From CAZBXD01 sp965216395 (GTDB lineage: Bacteria; Pseudomonadota; Alphaproteobacteria; Micavibrionales; SZUA-601): DNA of 64,000 nucleotides. Every line of letters starts with the position of its first letter. The first letter of the stretch is position 1. The notes beneath the pieces are model-generated. The model made no database searches and had not been told where the DNA came from. It saw only the letters and a list, made by a program, of their open reading frames with translations. Location: contig OZ244156.1 in assembly GCA_965216395.1 (NCBI GenBank), positions 186,001 through 250,000 on the forward strand, in the 5' to 3' direction. The position numbers and the translations under genes are program-made. Below are positions 7,201 to 15,714 of the stretch, in pieces.

Positions 7201-7857
7201 ATGTTAGAACAAAATCAAGAGATAGAATGGTGTTTTCAATCAAGGGGTCAGTTATTTGAAAAAATCCAAAACCTTGTTGATCAATCGGGTTTTGTGACAC
7301 ATCGTTGCGGGCATCATCATCTGATCACAACCTATTATGATACGGATGATCTCAAACTTTCAAAATTACATGGTTTTTTATTACGTGTGCGTGTTCAAGA
7401 TGGTGAATATTTTATTCAATCAATCAAGGGCCGAAAAGAAGCAAGTTCAGATGCTTCGATTGCCAAACGTTTTGAATATGAAATGAATATTACATCTGAT
7501 AATCCCGATTTATTAGCGATTAAAGATCAAAAAATTTCTAAGAAAATCAGAAACATCGATAACAATGATTTAACGCCCCTTTTTGTTACGGATTATATAA
7601 GGCGTTATGTCGATATTGAATTAAACGATGTTCAAAAAACCGTTCTCCAAATCTGCCATGACCAAGGTTCTGTTTATTTATGTGATAAAAGTAATGCGCA
7701 GTTCATTGATGAAATTGAAATTGAATTGGTCAAAGGTTCTTTTGAATCCGCCCAAAGTTTTATTGCCTATTTAAACCAAAAACTCTCCAACCCACTTATT
7801 CCCCAAGCAATAGGTAAAGGTGCGCGTGGATTTGATATGTATAAGAAATGTTTTTGA
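7201..7857 (+). CDS. CYTH domain protein (triphosphate tunnel enzyme family)
   Basis: 218 residues. CYTH proteins hydrolyse or cyclise triphosphates (inorganic triphosphatase, thiamine triphosphatase, class IV adenylate cyclase). Visible motifs: N-terminal strand QEIEWCF, TTYYDTDDLKLSKLHGFLLRVRV, the basic IQSIKGRKE strand, FEYEM, and IDEIEIELVKG in the second half. The signature ExExK reads E-I-E-W-C here, so the catalytic lysine is replaced by cysteine, which may alter metal or phosphate binding. No CHAD domain follows. The gene stands between the tuf terminator and the photolyase. Confidence 0.8.
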   Translation: MLEQNQEIEWCFQSRGQLFEKIQNLVDQSGFVTHRCGHHHLITTYYDTDDLKLSKLHGFLLRVRVQDGEYFIQSIKGRKEASSDASIAKRFEYEMNITSDNPDLLAIKDQKISKKIRNIDNNDLTPLFVTDYIRRYVDIELNDVQKTVLQICHDQGSVYLCDKSNAQFIDEIEIELVKGSFESAQSFIAYLNQKLSNPLIPQAIGKGARGFDMYKKCF

Positions 7858-7920
7858 AGAAGTGATCTATATTTCTAAATGTAACTGTTTTACGCATAAA
7901 AAATATGGTATCCATTCCTT

Positions 7921-9459
7921 ATGACCATTTTACGTTTTATCATGGGTGATCAATTAAGCGCTTCAATTTCGTGCTTGTCAGATATGGATCCAGAGACTGA
8001 TCTGATTTGGATGTGCGAAGTGCACGATGAAGCCACTCATATCAAACATCATAAGAAAAAAATTGCATTTCTATTTTCGGCCATGCGTCATTTTGCAGCA
8101 GAATTGAAGGAAAAAGGCTATTCCGTATATTACACAAAATTAGATGATAAGGATAATACAGGCTCTTTTCGTGGTGAAATTGAGCGCGCTGTTAAGAAAC
8201 ATGATCCTGATAAGATTATTCTCACAGAGCCCAGTGAATACCGCGTTCTAAAGGATATTAAAAAGTGGCAAGATAATTTTGATACGCCGATAGAAATAAG
8301 GTCAGATGATCGATTTCTTTCCACGCATAAAGAATTTGAAGAATGGGCTGAGGGGCGGAAACAATTACGTATGGAATATTTCTACCGTGAGATGCGTAAG
8401 AAATACACCATTCTTATGGATGGCGATCAACCTGAGGGTGGACAATGGAATTACGATAGTGAAAATCGTAAAAAACCAAAAGGAAATCTTGATGTGCCTA
8501 AACCCTATCACGGACAAATTGATGATATTACTCAAGAGGTTCTTGATCTGGTTTCTAACCATTTTGACGATCATTTTGGTGATCTTGAACCATTTTATTT
8601 CGCGGTCACGCGTGATCAAGCGCTGTATGCACTCAATAAATTTATTGATGAACGCTTGAATAATTTTGGCGACTATCAAGATGCGATGCTCCAAGATGAG
8701 CCATGGATGTATCACAGTCATTTAAGCTTTTATATAAATTGTGGGTTATTGCTTCCACTGGAATGTATTCAAAAAGCCGAACAAGCTTACCGAAATGGTG
8801 ATGCACCGCTTAATGCGGTTGAAGGGTTTATAAGACAAATCTTAGGCTGGCGTGAATTCATTCGCGGTGTGTATTGGCTTAAGATGCCAGATTACGAGAA
8901 CCTAAATTTTTTGGACACAAAACGGTCTCTTCCTCCTCTGTTTTGGGGTAAAGAGACGCAGATGAATTGCATGCGTCAATGCGTTAAAGACACAGAAGAA
9001 AATGCTTATGCGCATCATATTCAACGTCTTATGGTTTTAGGTAATTTTTCACTTCTTGCCGGTTTGAACCCCGCCGATGTGAATGAGTGGTACCACATTG
9101 TTTATGCCGATGCGTATCAATGGGTTGAATTACCCAATGTGACGGGTATGATTCTTTTTGCTGATGGTGGCGTTGTTGGGTCTAAACCTTATGCGGCCAG
9201 TGGTTCTTATATCAATAAGATGTCCAATTATTGTCAGGGGTGTAAATATAGTCCCACTAAGAAAAATGGTCCCGATGCTTGTCCGTTTAATTATCTTTAT
9301 TGGGACTTTTTGGCCCGTAATAAAGATAAATTGAGGAGTAATCCGCGTCTCGGTATGATTTACAAAACTTTTGATCGAATGAGTAAAGATAAAAAACAGG
9401 CCATTCAAGAGGATAGCAAAAGATTTTTAAAAGCATTGGATAATGGTGAAGTTGTTTAA
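7921..9459 (+). CDS. FeS-type cryptochrome/(6-4) photolyase (PhrB-like)
   Basis: 512 residues. Light-driven repair of (6-4) photoproducts is the known activity of the FeS-BCP/PhrB group, with FAD, a ribolumazine antenna and a 4Fe-4S cluster. The N-terminus (TILRFIMGDQLS) is the photolyase-related type. Cysteines at residues 350, 438, 441 and 454 (TQMNCM; NYCQGCKYS; PDACPFN) coincide with the cluster ligands of Agrobacterium PhrB. The FAD domain holds WMYHSHLSFYINCGLL and GFIRQILGWREFIRG. It is followed by a DUF2256 gene, a common neighbour of this family. Whether it works as enzyme or photoreceptor cannot be told from sequence. Confidence 0.92.
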   Translation: MTILRFIMGDQLSASISCLSDMDPETDLIWMCEVHDEATHIKHHKKKIAFLFSAMRHFAAELKEKGYSVYYTKLDDKDNTGSFRGEIERAVKKHDPDKIILTEPSEYRVLKDIKKWQDNFDTPIEIRSDDRFLSTHKEFEEWAEGRKQLRMEYFYREMRKKYTILMDGDQPEGGQWNYDSENRKKPKGNLDVPKPYHGQIDDITQEVLDLVSNHFDDHFGDLEPFYFAVTRDQALYALNKFIDERLNNFGDYQDAMLQDEPWMYHSHLSFYINCGLLLPLECIQKAEQAYRNGDAPLNAVEGFIRQILGWREFIRGVYWLKMPDYENLNFLDTKRSLPPLFWGKETQMNCMRQCVKDTEENAYAHHIQRLMVLGNFSLLAGLNPADVNEWYHIVYADAYQWVELPNVTGMILFADGGVVGSKPYAASGSYINKMSNYCQGCKYSPTKKNGPDACPFNYLYWDFLARNKDKLRSNPRLGMIYKTFDRMSKDKKQAIQEDSKRFLKALDNGEVV

Positions 9460-9560
9460 TCAAATAAATTCTCACGTGGCTAATATGCGCTCTCCTTTAC
9501 AGTGGCTAGGCTTTTGATTTGCCGATCCTTCACAATTTATAAACCAAGAGCGCAATTGTT

Positions 9561-9707
9561 ATGAAGAAACAAAATTTACCGTCAAAAATTTGTGTCGTTT
9601 GTGGTTTACCTTTTAAATGGCGGAAGAAATGGGAGAAAGTTTGGGATGAGGTTAAATACTGTTCTCAGCGCTGTCGCATGAATAAAAATAAAGTTATGAA
9701 AGATTAG
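9561..9707 (+). CDS. DUF2256 small zinc-ribbon-like protein
   Basis: 48 residues with two CxxC/CxxxC pairs: ICVVCGLPFKWRKKW and VKYCSQRCRM, which could hold one zinc. The length, the RKKWEKVWDEVKYCS core and the position behind a cryptochrome/photolyase gene are typical of DUF2256. Its role is unknown; association with the photolyase is by gene neighbourhood. It ends 2 nt before the convergent Kef gene, with no terminator visible between them. Confidence 0.88.
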   Translation: MKKQNLPSKICVVCGLPFKWRKKWEKVWDEVKYCSQRCRMNKNKVMKD

Positions 9708-9708
9708 T

Positions 9709-11451
9709 TTATTCAACATCCCATGATTTTTTAAAATAACCGTTATTTCTTTTGGCTATCGTATAAGCTTCTTCTTCTGAATAATCATTCCGTTGTAAGG
9801 CCATTTGCGCCAAGATAAGGCTGGCGGATAGGTATTCTGGGACAATTTCTAGGCCATTTTCATCATGTAGTTTATTAAAATCATTCATTTTATGTGATCG
9901 GATAATAACAGGAACATTTTTATCTATCTCACGAATATTACGATATATCTTTTTCGTTACTTTAGGATTATCGATAGTAATAATCACACATGATGCGTAA
10001 TCCAAATTCATCTTTTTCAGTGTTGACTTTTTCGAAGCGTCGCATGTATAGGTTTGAGCATTTTTTAGTTGGCTTGAAACAAGTTTTTTATGGTCTTTGT
10101 CAATGGCTAAAACCGTTAACCCCTGTTGAGAAACAATCTCTGAAATATTTTTTCCCATACGGCCAAAGCCAATAATAACAATGTGGTTTTTAAGTTCATT
10201 GTTTTTCTTATTATCTAATTCGCTTTGATCATCTTTATATTTCTTTGCTAGATAATAGCCAATACGATGTGAGAAAATCGTTAAAATAGGGGTGATTGCC
10301 ATAGTTAAACCAATGGTTAAAAACATAAATTGTGCAACATCATTACTCATCAGGTTTTCTGACAAAGATACGCCGACAACCAACAGTCCAAACTCGCCTG
10401 ATTGTGATAAGATGAGTGCTGTCTCGCTGGCAATTTGAATCGGTTTTTTCCAAAGGGTGCAAAGAGCATAGATAATCAATGCTTTAATGCTCATAAGGCC
10501 AAACACAGATAAAATCAGCCAAACGGTTCTTTCAAATATAAAATGGATATCAATAGACATCCCAAAAGCCATGAAAAATATCCCTAAAAGAAGTGTTTTG
10601 AAGGGTACAATAAGAGAGGATATTTCATAGCTATATTGTGTTTCAGCTAAAAGCACGCCACTAATAAAAGCACCCAATGCCATTGACATACCGGCCAAAC
10701 CAGCAATTGAAGATGTCAAAGTGATGACAAAGAAACTCAGGGCAATAAAAACTTCTGCGCCACCATATTTGTTAGAAAAAGAAAAAACAGGCCTTAGAAA
10801 CAACTTACTAACAAAAATAATAATAAAAACCGCAAAAAGCATTTTTGATAGAATAATCAAAATTTGGGGAAGTAAATCATTTCCTGATGCTGTTGTAAAA
10901 ATTGTGATTAAAAGCAGGATGGGTATGACGGCAATATCTTGTAAAAGTAAAATACTAAAACTTGTTTGTCCGACTTCTGTGCTGAACATTTTCTTTTCAT
11001 GTAGCCATTGCGTTATTATGGCTGTTGAGGATAAGGAAAGCCCTAAACCAAGCAAAATGGATGCTTGAATAGAATTATCCCAAGCATAGGCGATGCCACC
11101 GATAACAAGGGCAGTTATCACAACTTGCATTGTTCCCAGACCAAATACAAGATGGCGCATTTGCCATAGCTTTTTGGGCGTGAGTTCAAGGCCAATAACA
11201 AAGAGCAGGAATACAATCCCTAAGTCTGAAAGAATTTGGATATGTTGGCTATCTTGCAAAGTAATATATTTAAGAAATGGGATATTTTGCGATAATTCAC
11301 CCATAGCATGGGGGCCAAACAAAATACCAGCAATAAGGTACCCAAGAACGGGCGGAACTTTAAAACGTTTTAAAAAAGGGATTACTAACGCAGCGATGGC
11401 TAAAAAGAAGCTTGCATGGATAAAAACATCTAATAATAGGCTTTCTTTCAT
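9709..11451 (-). CDS. Kef-type K+/H+ antiporter (CPA2 family) with RCK/TrkA-N domain
   Basis: 580 residues. Residues 1-390 hold about 12 membrane segments of the cation:proton antiporter type, with PPVLGYLIAGILFGPHAMG and GLGLSLSSTAIITQWL. Residues 410-530 form a Rossmann domain (HIVIIGFGRMGKNISEI, then AIDKDHKK) that senses NAD(H) or other ligands in KefB/KefC relatives. There is no TrkA-C domain. Probable role: K+ efflux coupled to proton entry in the inner membrane. No ancillary KefF/KefG gene is adjacent. Confidence 0.88.
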   Translation of the reverse strand: MKESLLLDVFIHASFFLAIAALVIPFLKRFKVPPVLGYLIAGILFGPHAMGELSQNIPFLKYITLQDSQHIQILSDLGIVFLLFVIGLELTPKKLWQMRHLVFGLGTMQVVITALVIGGIAYAWDNSIQASILLGLGLSLSSTAIITQWLHEKKMFSTEVGQTSFSILLLQDIAVIPILLLITIFTTASGNDLLPQILIILSKMLFAVFIIIFVSKLFLRPVFSFSNKYGGAEVFIALSFFVITLTSSIAGLAGMSMALGAFISGVLLAETQYSYEISSLIVPFKTLLLGIFFMAFGMSIDIHFIFERTVWLILSVFGLMSIKALIIYALCTLWKKPIQIASETALILSQSGEFGLLVVGVSLSENLMSNDVAQFMFLTIGLTMAITPILTIFSHRIGYYLAKKYKDDQSELDNKKNNELKNHIVIIGFGRMGKNISEIVSQQGLTVLAIDKDHKKLVSSQLKNAQTYTCDASKKSTLKKMNLDYASCVIITIDNPKVTKKIYRNIREIDKNVPVIIRSHKMNDFNKLHDENGLEIVPEYLSASLILAQMALQRNDYSEEEAYTIAKRNNGYFKKSWDVE

Positions 11452-11840
11452 ATCTTAAAAATAATCTTCTATGAGTTAAAAATAATAATTTCTTCTAAAG
11501 TAAACTGTTTTTATTCAAATATAAATACTCAAGCTTCTTAGTCTCTAATTTTTTATTACATAACCTCAGGTAAATTTTTCAAGAAAATCCTCCAATCGGA
11601 GGATTTTTTTTAGTTTTTGTTAAAAAAACATAGAAGTATCAAGATTCAAATCTACATTTATCTATAGTTTTAAAAAAACGAATATAAGCCGACAATACTG
11701 CTAATTATTGAACTTTATCGTGAAGTGTTGTTTCAACTTCCTCGTCAGTGTCCTATGAAGTTGTTATTATATTTTTAGATTTATAAAAAGCTGTTCATTA
11801 GTTCATTATATTTTAAAGATACATGTATATGTAGTTTTAC
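11452..11840. other. AT-rich divergent intergenic region
   Basis: This 389-bp stretch between the Kef gene and the kinase contains no convincing coding frame. It holds a terminator-like hairpin at 11584-11611 that belongs to no annotated gene. No convincing promoter for the kinase was found; the best candidate is TTGTTA/TATAAA about 11762-11789 with short spacing. Confidence 0.5.
11584..11611 (+). terminator. Orphan intrinsic terminator
   Basis: AAAATCCTCC and GGAGGATTTT form a 10-bp perfect stem with loop AATC, followed by eight T in total. It points toward the kinase, but no gene on the plus strand lies upstream for more than 1.8 kb, so it may end an unannotated small RNA. Confidence 0.7.
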
Positions 11841-13526
11841 ATGAAAATTATAAAAAATGAAAAATTTGTAATTTATTTGTCTCATATAGTTCTTTTAGCA
11901 ATCTTTTTAATAACTATATATAGCGCAAGAGCCTATTTCGTATTATCAAAAAAAGCAAATAATAGTTATTTTACGGAGCTTGTTAATGAAGTAGAGCAAC
12001 AGATTATAAAACGTTATTCCTTTTATGAATTTGCACTTCAAGGTGGTTTAGGTCTGTTTATCGCTTCTGAAGAAGTTAATTTAGAAGAATGGCGTTTGTA
12101 TGTGGAGACAGTATATGACAAAAATTATTTGCCAGGAATTAATGGATTAGGTTTTATTAAACATATTTACGAAGAAGATTTAGAAGATTTTTTAGAAAAA
12201 ACTTCAAAAGAATATAAAAAACCCTTTAAAAACAAACCAGACACCAATTTCAAAGATAAATTTATCATCAAATATATTGTCCCAGAATATATTAACGCCA
12301 AAGCTATTGGTCTTGATGTCGGTTTTGAAAAAAATAGAAGACAGGCTGCTGAAAGAGCTTTGAAAACAGGGTTACCTTCACTAACAAAACGTATTCAACT
12401 TGTTCAAGATAATCAGACCCGGGCAGGGTTTTTACTGTTTCTACCGTTCACTCATCCGAAAACTAATAATTTTTTAGGTTGGATATATGCTCCATTTATT
12501 GGTGATAATTTCTTTTCAGATTTAAATACTGGACGCTTTAAAGAAGTTTCTTATAACGTATATGATGGAGAAAATATTGATGAAGAACAATTCATATATC
12601 AAGGCATAAATGATACAGATAGAGAAAAGCTTTTTGAGGTTAGAACTCTTTCAGTTGCTGGACAAAAATGGACCGTAAAATACGTGCCCAGCAAACATTT
12701 TAAAAACAAATCTAATTCAAAAGTTTCATTCATTATAGTTGTAGTTGGTATCATATTTGATATTTTTATTTACTTACTTATTTCGAATTTAATAAAACAA
12801 AAAAGACTAATATCAAAAGAAGTAGCTGTAAAAACAAGGTTTTTAGAAGATAGAAATAAAACGTTAGAAGAATTTTCAAGTATTGCCGCGCATGATTTAA
12901 AAGAGCCTATAAGAAATATTGCTTCAATAGTCGATTTGATGAAGATTGATTTTGCAGATAAATTATCCAAGGAAATGGTTGGTGAACTTAATAGAATTTT
13001 TAATCAATCGGTTAGGATGAACAACCTTATCTCAGAATTGCTTGATTACGCTCTTTCTGGAAGTGAGAAAAACCATCTGGAAAAAATAAATCTAAAATTA
13101 CTTATTAAAGAACAATTGGCATTTTATAAGAATGAGAATCTTAAAGTGAAAATTGATGAAAATATACCAGACATCATTTCATCAAAAGATAAAATTTCTA
13201 TGATTTTCAGAAATCTTATAAGCAACGCGATTAAGTATAACGATAATCATATTATTGAAATAGAGTTTGGATCTTTACCATCAGAAACAAAAGGTAAGAC
13301 TATTTTATTTGTGAAAGATAATGGTATTGGCATTGCACCTGAACATCAAAAAAGTATTTTTAGAATTTTTAAAAGATTGCATAAAAAAAATTCATATGGT
13401 GGAGGAACAGGTATTGGGCTATCTATAATATACCAAGCCATTAAAAGTTTAGATGAAGATATATGGCTAACGAGCCAAGAAAGAGAAGGAACAATATTCT
13501 TTTTTACATCAAGAGTTTCTATTTAA
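11841..13526 (+). CDS. CHASE-domain sensor histidine kinase
   Basis: 561 residues. Membrane segment 1 (about 10-33), an extracytoplasmic CHASE-type ligand domain (about 45-280; FALQGGLGLFIASEEV, LPGINGLGFIKHI, IQLVQDNQTRAGFLLFLPF), membrane segment 2 (about 293-315), a HisKA domain with phospho-His351 (IAAHDLKEPIRN), and an HATPase domain with N box NLISNAIKYND and G boxes DNGIGIAPEH and GGGTGIGLS. No response regulator is adjacent. The gene is much richer in A+T than its neighbours and its stop codon lies inside the left island repeat, so it may be acquired DNA. The CHASE ligand is unknown. Confidence 0.88.
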   Translation: MKIIKNEKFVIYLSHIVLLAIFLITIYSARAYFVLSKKANNSYFTELVNEVEQQIIKRYSFYEFALQGGLGLFIASEEVNLEEWRLYVETVYDKNYLPGINGLGFIKHIYEEDLEDFLEKTSKEYKKPFKNKPDTNFKDKFIIKYIVPEYINAKAIGLDVGFEKNRRQAAERALKTGLPSLTKRIQLVQDNQTRAGFLLFLPFTHPKTNNFLGWIYAPFIGDNFFSDLNTGRFKEVSYNVYDGENIDEEQFIYQGINDTDREKLFEVRTLSVAGQKWTVKYVPSKHFKNKSNSKVSFIIVVVGIIFDIFIYLLISNLIKQKRLISKEVAVKTRFLEDRNKTLEEFSSIAAHDLKEPIRNIASIVDLMKIDFADKLSKEMVGELNRIFNQSVRMNNLISELLDYALSGSEKNHLEKINLKLLIKEQLAFYKNENLKVKIDENIPDIISSKDKISMIFRNLISNAIKYNDNHIIEIEFGSLPSETKGKTILFVKDNGIGIAPEHQKSIFRIFKRLHKKNSYGGGTGIGLSIIYQAIKSLDEDIWLTSQEREGTIFFFTSRVSI

Positions 13527-13572
13527 ATGGCAGGGGCAGCAGGATTCGAACCCGCGACCTACGGTTTTGGAG
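13522..13572. repeat. attL: partial copy of tRNA-Trp 3' end
   Basis: Identical over 51 bp to 22288-22338; downstream of it the sequence (TCCGACTG) no longer matches a tRNA, so this copy cannot make one. It overlaps the kinase stop codon (TAA at 13524-13526). Confidence 0.92.
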
Positions 13573-13722
13573 TCCGACTGTAATACTAACCCACAATACT
13601 GCACAGTATTGTTATCTATGAATACCAATGGGTTATCCATATACATTTGTTGAGCGTTTTAGTTAATTGTTGTGGCTTTTTATTTCAACTGTCCCATGAG
13701 TGTCCCATAGATAATTAAAATT
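13573..13722. other. Left-end recombination region of the island
   Basis: Contains a perfect 18-bp palindrome CAATACTGCACAGTATTG (13594-13611) framed by TAACCCA (13587-13593) and TGGGTTA (13629-13635), and two copies of a TGTCCCAT unit 11 bp apart (13689-13697, 13700-13708) that recur in related form at the right end. These could be arm-type integrase or accessory protein sites. Confidence 0.5.
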
Positions 13723-14499
13723 CTATTTCCAATCTACAGACTTGATTAGCTTTCTAAGAGGAAGATCTGTAACAAGACCAAGAAAGCCGATCACTATAAT
13801 TAAAGCCATTATGGAGGCGTAATCATTTACATCGCGAAAATCGAGAATCATATATCCTAAACCAGAGGCAACACCAAGCATTTCTGCAGGCACCAGGACA
13901 ATCCACGCAATACCAAGAGCGAGCTGAATACCTACCAAAATCGAGGGTAACGTTGCTCTAAGTAAAACATACCGAATGATTTGAAGATGTTTGCCCCCCA
14001 TGCACCTAACAGCATCTATCCATTGTGGCTCTATTGATCGTACACCTGCAGCTGTATTAATAATCACTGGCCAAATAGCGGCTATTGCCACAAGAAAATA
14101 CACAGGTCCAGATCCAATCCCAAAAATGATAATAGCGACAGGTGTCCACGAAAGAGGAGATATAAAGCGTAAGAACTGAAATGGAATATAAGTGAATTGA
14201 TGTGCTCTCAAAAAATATCCAATTAGCAAGCCTGTAGGTACTCCCAATCCAATCGCAATTGCTAAGCCACCAAATAAACGCTTCAGGGATTGAATAACGC
14301 CATCCCAAAGGCTTGAGCTGGCTAGTAAGTCAGATAGCGCGGATAAGGTCAGTATAGGGTTAAACCTATGCAATGAAGACTGAGTATCAACAGTGGATAC
14401 ATACCACAATAACACTGTAGTGATGACACCAAGGCTATAAATTAAATATTGTAACAACACTCTTTTTCCTTTTGGTGTTTGAAAATCATATTCTGACAT
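13723..14499 (-). CDS. ABC transporter permease, nitrate/sulfonate/taurine (SsuC/TauC) family
   Basis: 258 residues with about six membrane segments. The permease signature that contacts the ATPase is present about residues 150-185 (DAVRCMGGKHLQIIRYVLL, followed by PSILVGIQLALGIAWIVL). It is the third gene of a minus-strand operon (ATPase, binding protein, permease); its start lies 3 nt after the binding-protein stop. The substrate cannot be read from the sequence; the family takes up nitrate, sulfonates, taurine, cyanate or similar small organic anions. Confidence 0.88.
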   Translation of the reverse strand: MSEYDFQTPKGKRVLLQYLIYSLGVITTVLLWYVSTVDTQSSLHRFNPILTLSALSDLLASSSLWDGVIQSLKRLFGGLAIAIGLGVPTGLLIGYFLRAHQFTYIPFQFLRFISPLSWTPVAIIIFGIGSGPVYFLVAIAAIWPVIINTAAGVRSIEPQWIDAVRCMGGKHLQIIRYVLLRATLPSILVGIQLALGIAWIVLVPAEMLGVASGLGYMILDFRDVNDYASIMALIIVIGFLGLVTDLPLRKLIKSVDWK

Positions 14500-14502
14500 A
14501 AC

Positions 14503-15714
14503 CTATTTTATCAACACCTCATATTGCTCTTTGCCTTCAAAGGTATTAGTCCCTTTTGCAGCTTTCATACCAATATCAACAAGATCATAATGAACAATTT
14601 CATCAGCAACCTTCTTAGAAGATAGCGTGCGGAACTTTTCAGGAAGTGCGGCTGATTGGGGTACGACCATTCGCTTCATCATATCCAATGTTACTTCAAA
14701 TGCACTTTGACGCGGATAAGGCTCAAACCCAACACGCTCAACATGCCAATGATCATGCATAATGGCTCCTGTTCCATGGTGACCATAGGTTTCCAAATCA
14801 TTTTTTAGTAATGCACGTTTGATAATTTTGATAGGCATTGGGAAGTATCCGCCACCATCTTTACCAAGAATTTCAGCCAATTCTTCACGGTTATCTTTTG
14901 CCCAAAGAGCTGATTTATATATCGCTTTCACAACAGCTTCTGACCATGGTCTATCATGATCAATAGTCTCCTGAAGCATCACCGACTGACAACATGGATG
15001 CTCACGCCATACATCACCAGACATTTTTACCATTGTCGCTTCTGCCAGAACCTCAGCACCCGCACCAAAAGGTTCTGAAACGGTACATCCAGCAATCTTA
15101 CCGCTTTTTAAACCCTCAACCATATCTGGTGGTGGAATAATTCTAAATCCAACCTCATTTGGCTGAAGATCTTCTGTTTTTTTACCCGCGACTGGAGTAA
15201 GCCCTGCTTTAGAGATAACATCTTGATAAATACCTGTATGTGGTGCCCACCAAGTTGGACAACCAACCATCTTGCCACCTAAATCTCTAACGGATGTAAT
15301 GTCCTTAGCTGTGAGCATAGCAACGACATTTGTATGGTTAAAAGCGATTGAGCGTACAGGAACGTCTTGTTTGTAACGCATAAAGACAACCTGCGGTAAA
15401 AGGATGTGAGATAAGAGTATTTGCTTAGACGTAAAAGCTTCCATTAATGCTGGCCAACCACGGATCAGTGCTGGCTTTTTTGATTTAATCCCAAACTCTT
15501 TGAAGAAACCCATTTGGTACCCAACAATAAGAGGAACACAATCAAGAATAGGTATATACCCAATCGTTAAAGGTTTTGAAACTGCCCCCATGCTAGTAAT
15601 AAGGTTTGAACCAATAATCTTTGGTGCAACAAGTGCGCCACCACCTAGAACAGCTAAACCACCAATAAATTTTCGACGGGTGAGCTTGCTTTTAGTATTT
15701 TTCTTTTCACTCAT
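14503..15714 (-). CDS. Tat-exported substrate-binding protein of NitT/TauT ABC importer
   Basis: 403 residues. The N-terminus has a twin-arginine signal (TRRKFIGGLAVLGGGALV about residues 12-29), so it folds before export. The mature part resembles NrtA/CmpA/TauA-type periplasmic binding proteins: TIGYIPILDCVPLIVGYQMG, VGCPTWWAPHTGIYQD, CTVSEPFGAGAEVL, REHPCCQSVML. Several conserved Trp, Cys and His residues in the binding region would suit a small anion or an aromatic ligand. Its start overlaps the ATPase gene end by 8 nt, indicating tight coupling. Confidence 0.88.
   Translation of the reverse strand: MSEKKNTKSKLTRRKFIGGLAVLGGGALVAPKIIGSNLITSMGAVSKPLTIGYIPILDCVPLIVGYQMGFFKEFGIKSKKPALIRGWPALMEAFTSKQILLSHILLPQVVFMRYKQDVPVRSIAFNHTNVVAMLTAKDITSVRDLGGKMVGCPTWWAPHTGIYQDVISKAGLTPVAGKKTEDLQPNEVGFRIIPPPDMVEGLKSGKIAGCTVSEPFGAGAEVLAEATMVKMSGDVWREHPCCQSVMLQETIDHDRPWSEAVVKAIYKSALWAKDNREELAEILGKDGGGYFPMPIKIIKRALLKNDLETYGHHGTGAIMHDHWHVERVGFEPYPRQSAFEVTLDMMKRMVVPQSAALPEKFRTLSSKKVADEIVHYDLVDIGMKAAKGTNTFEGKEQYEVLIK

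Noticed and set aside
13522..13600. A second tRNA-Trp gene at the left end
   Set aside because: Only the 3' half matches; the 5' half does not fold into D and acceptor arms. It is the attL copy.
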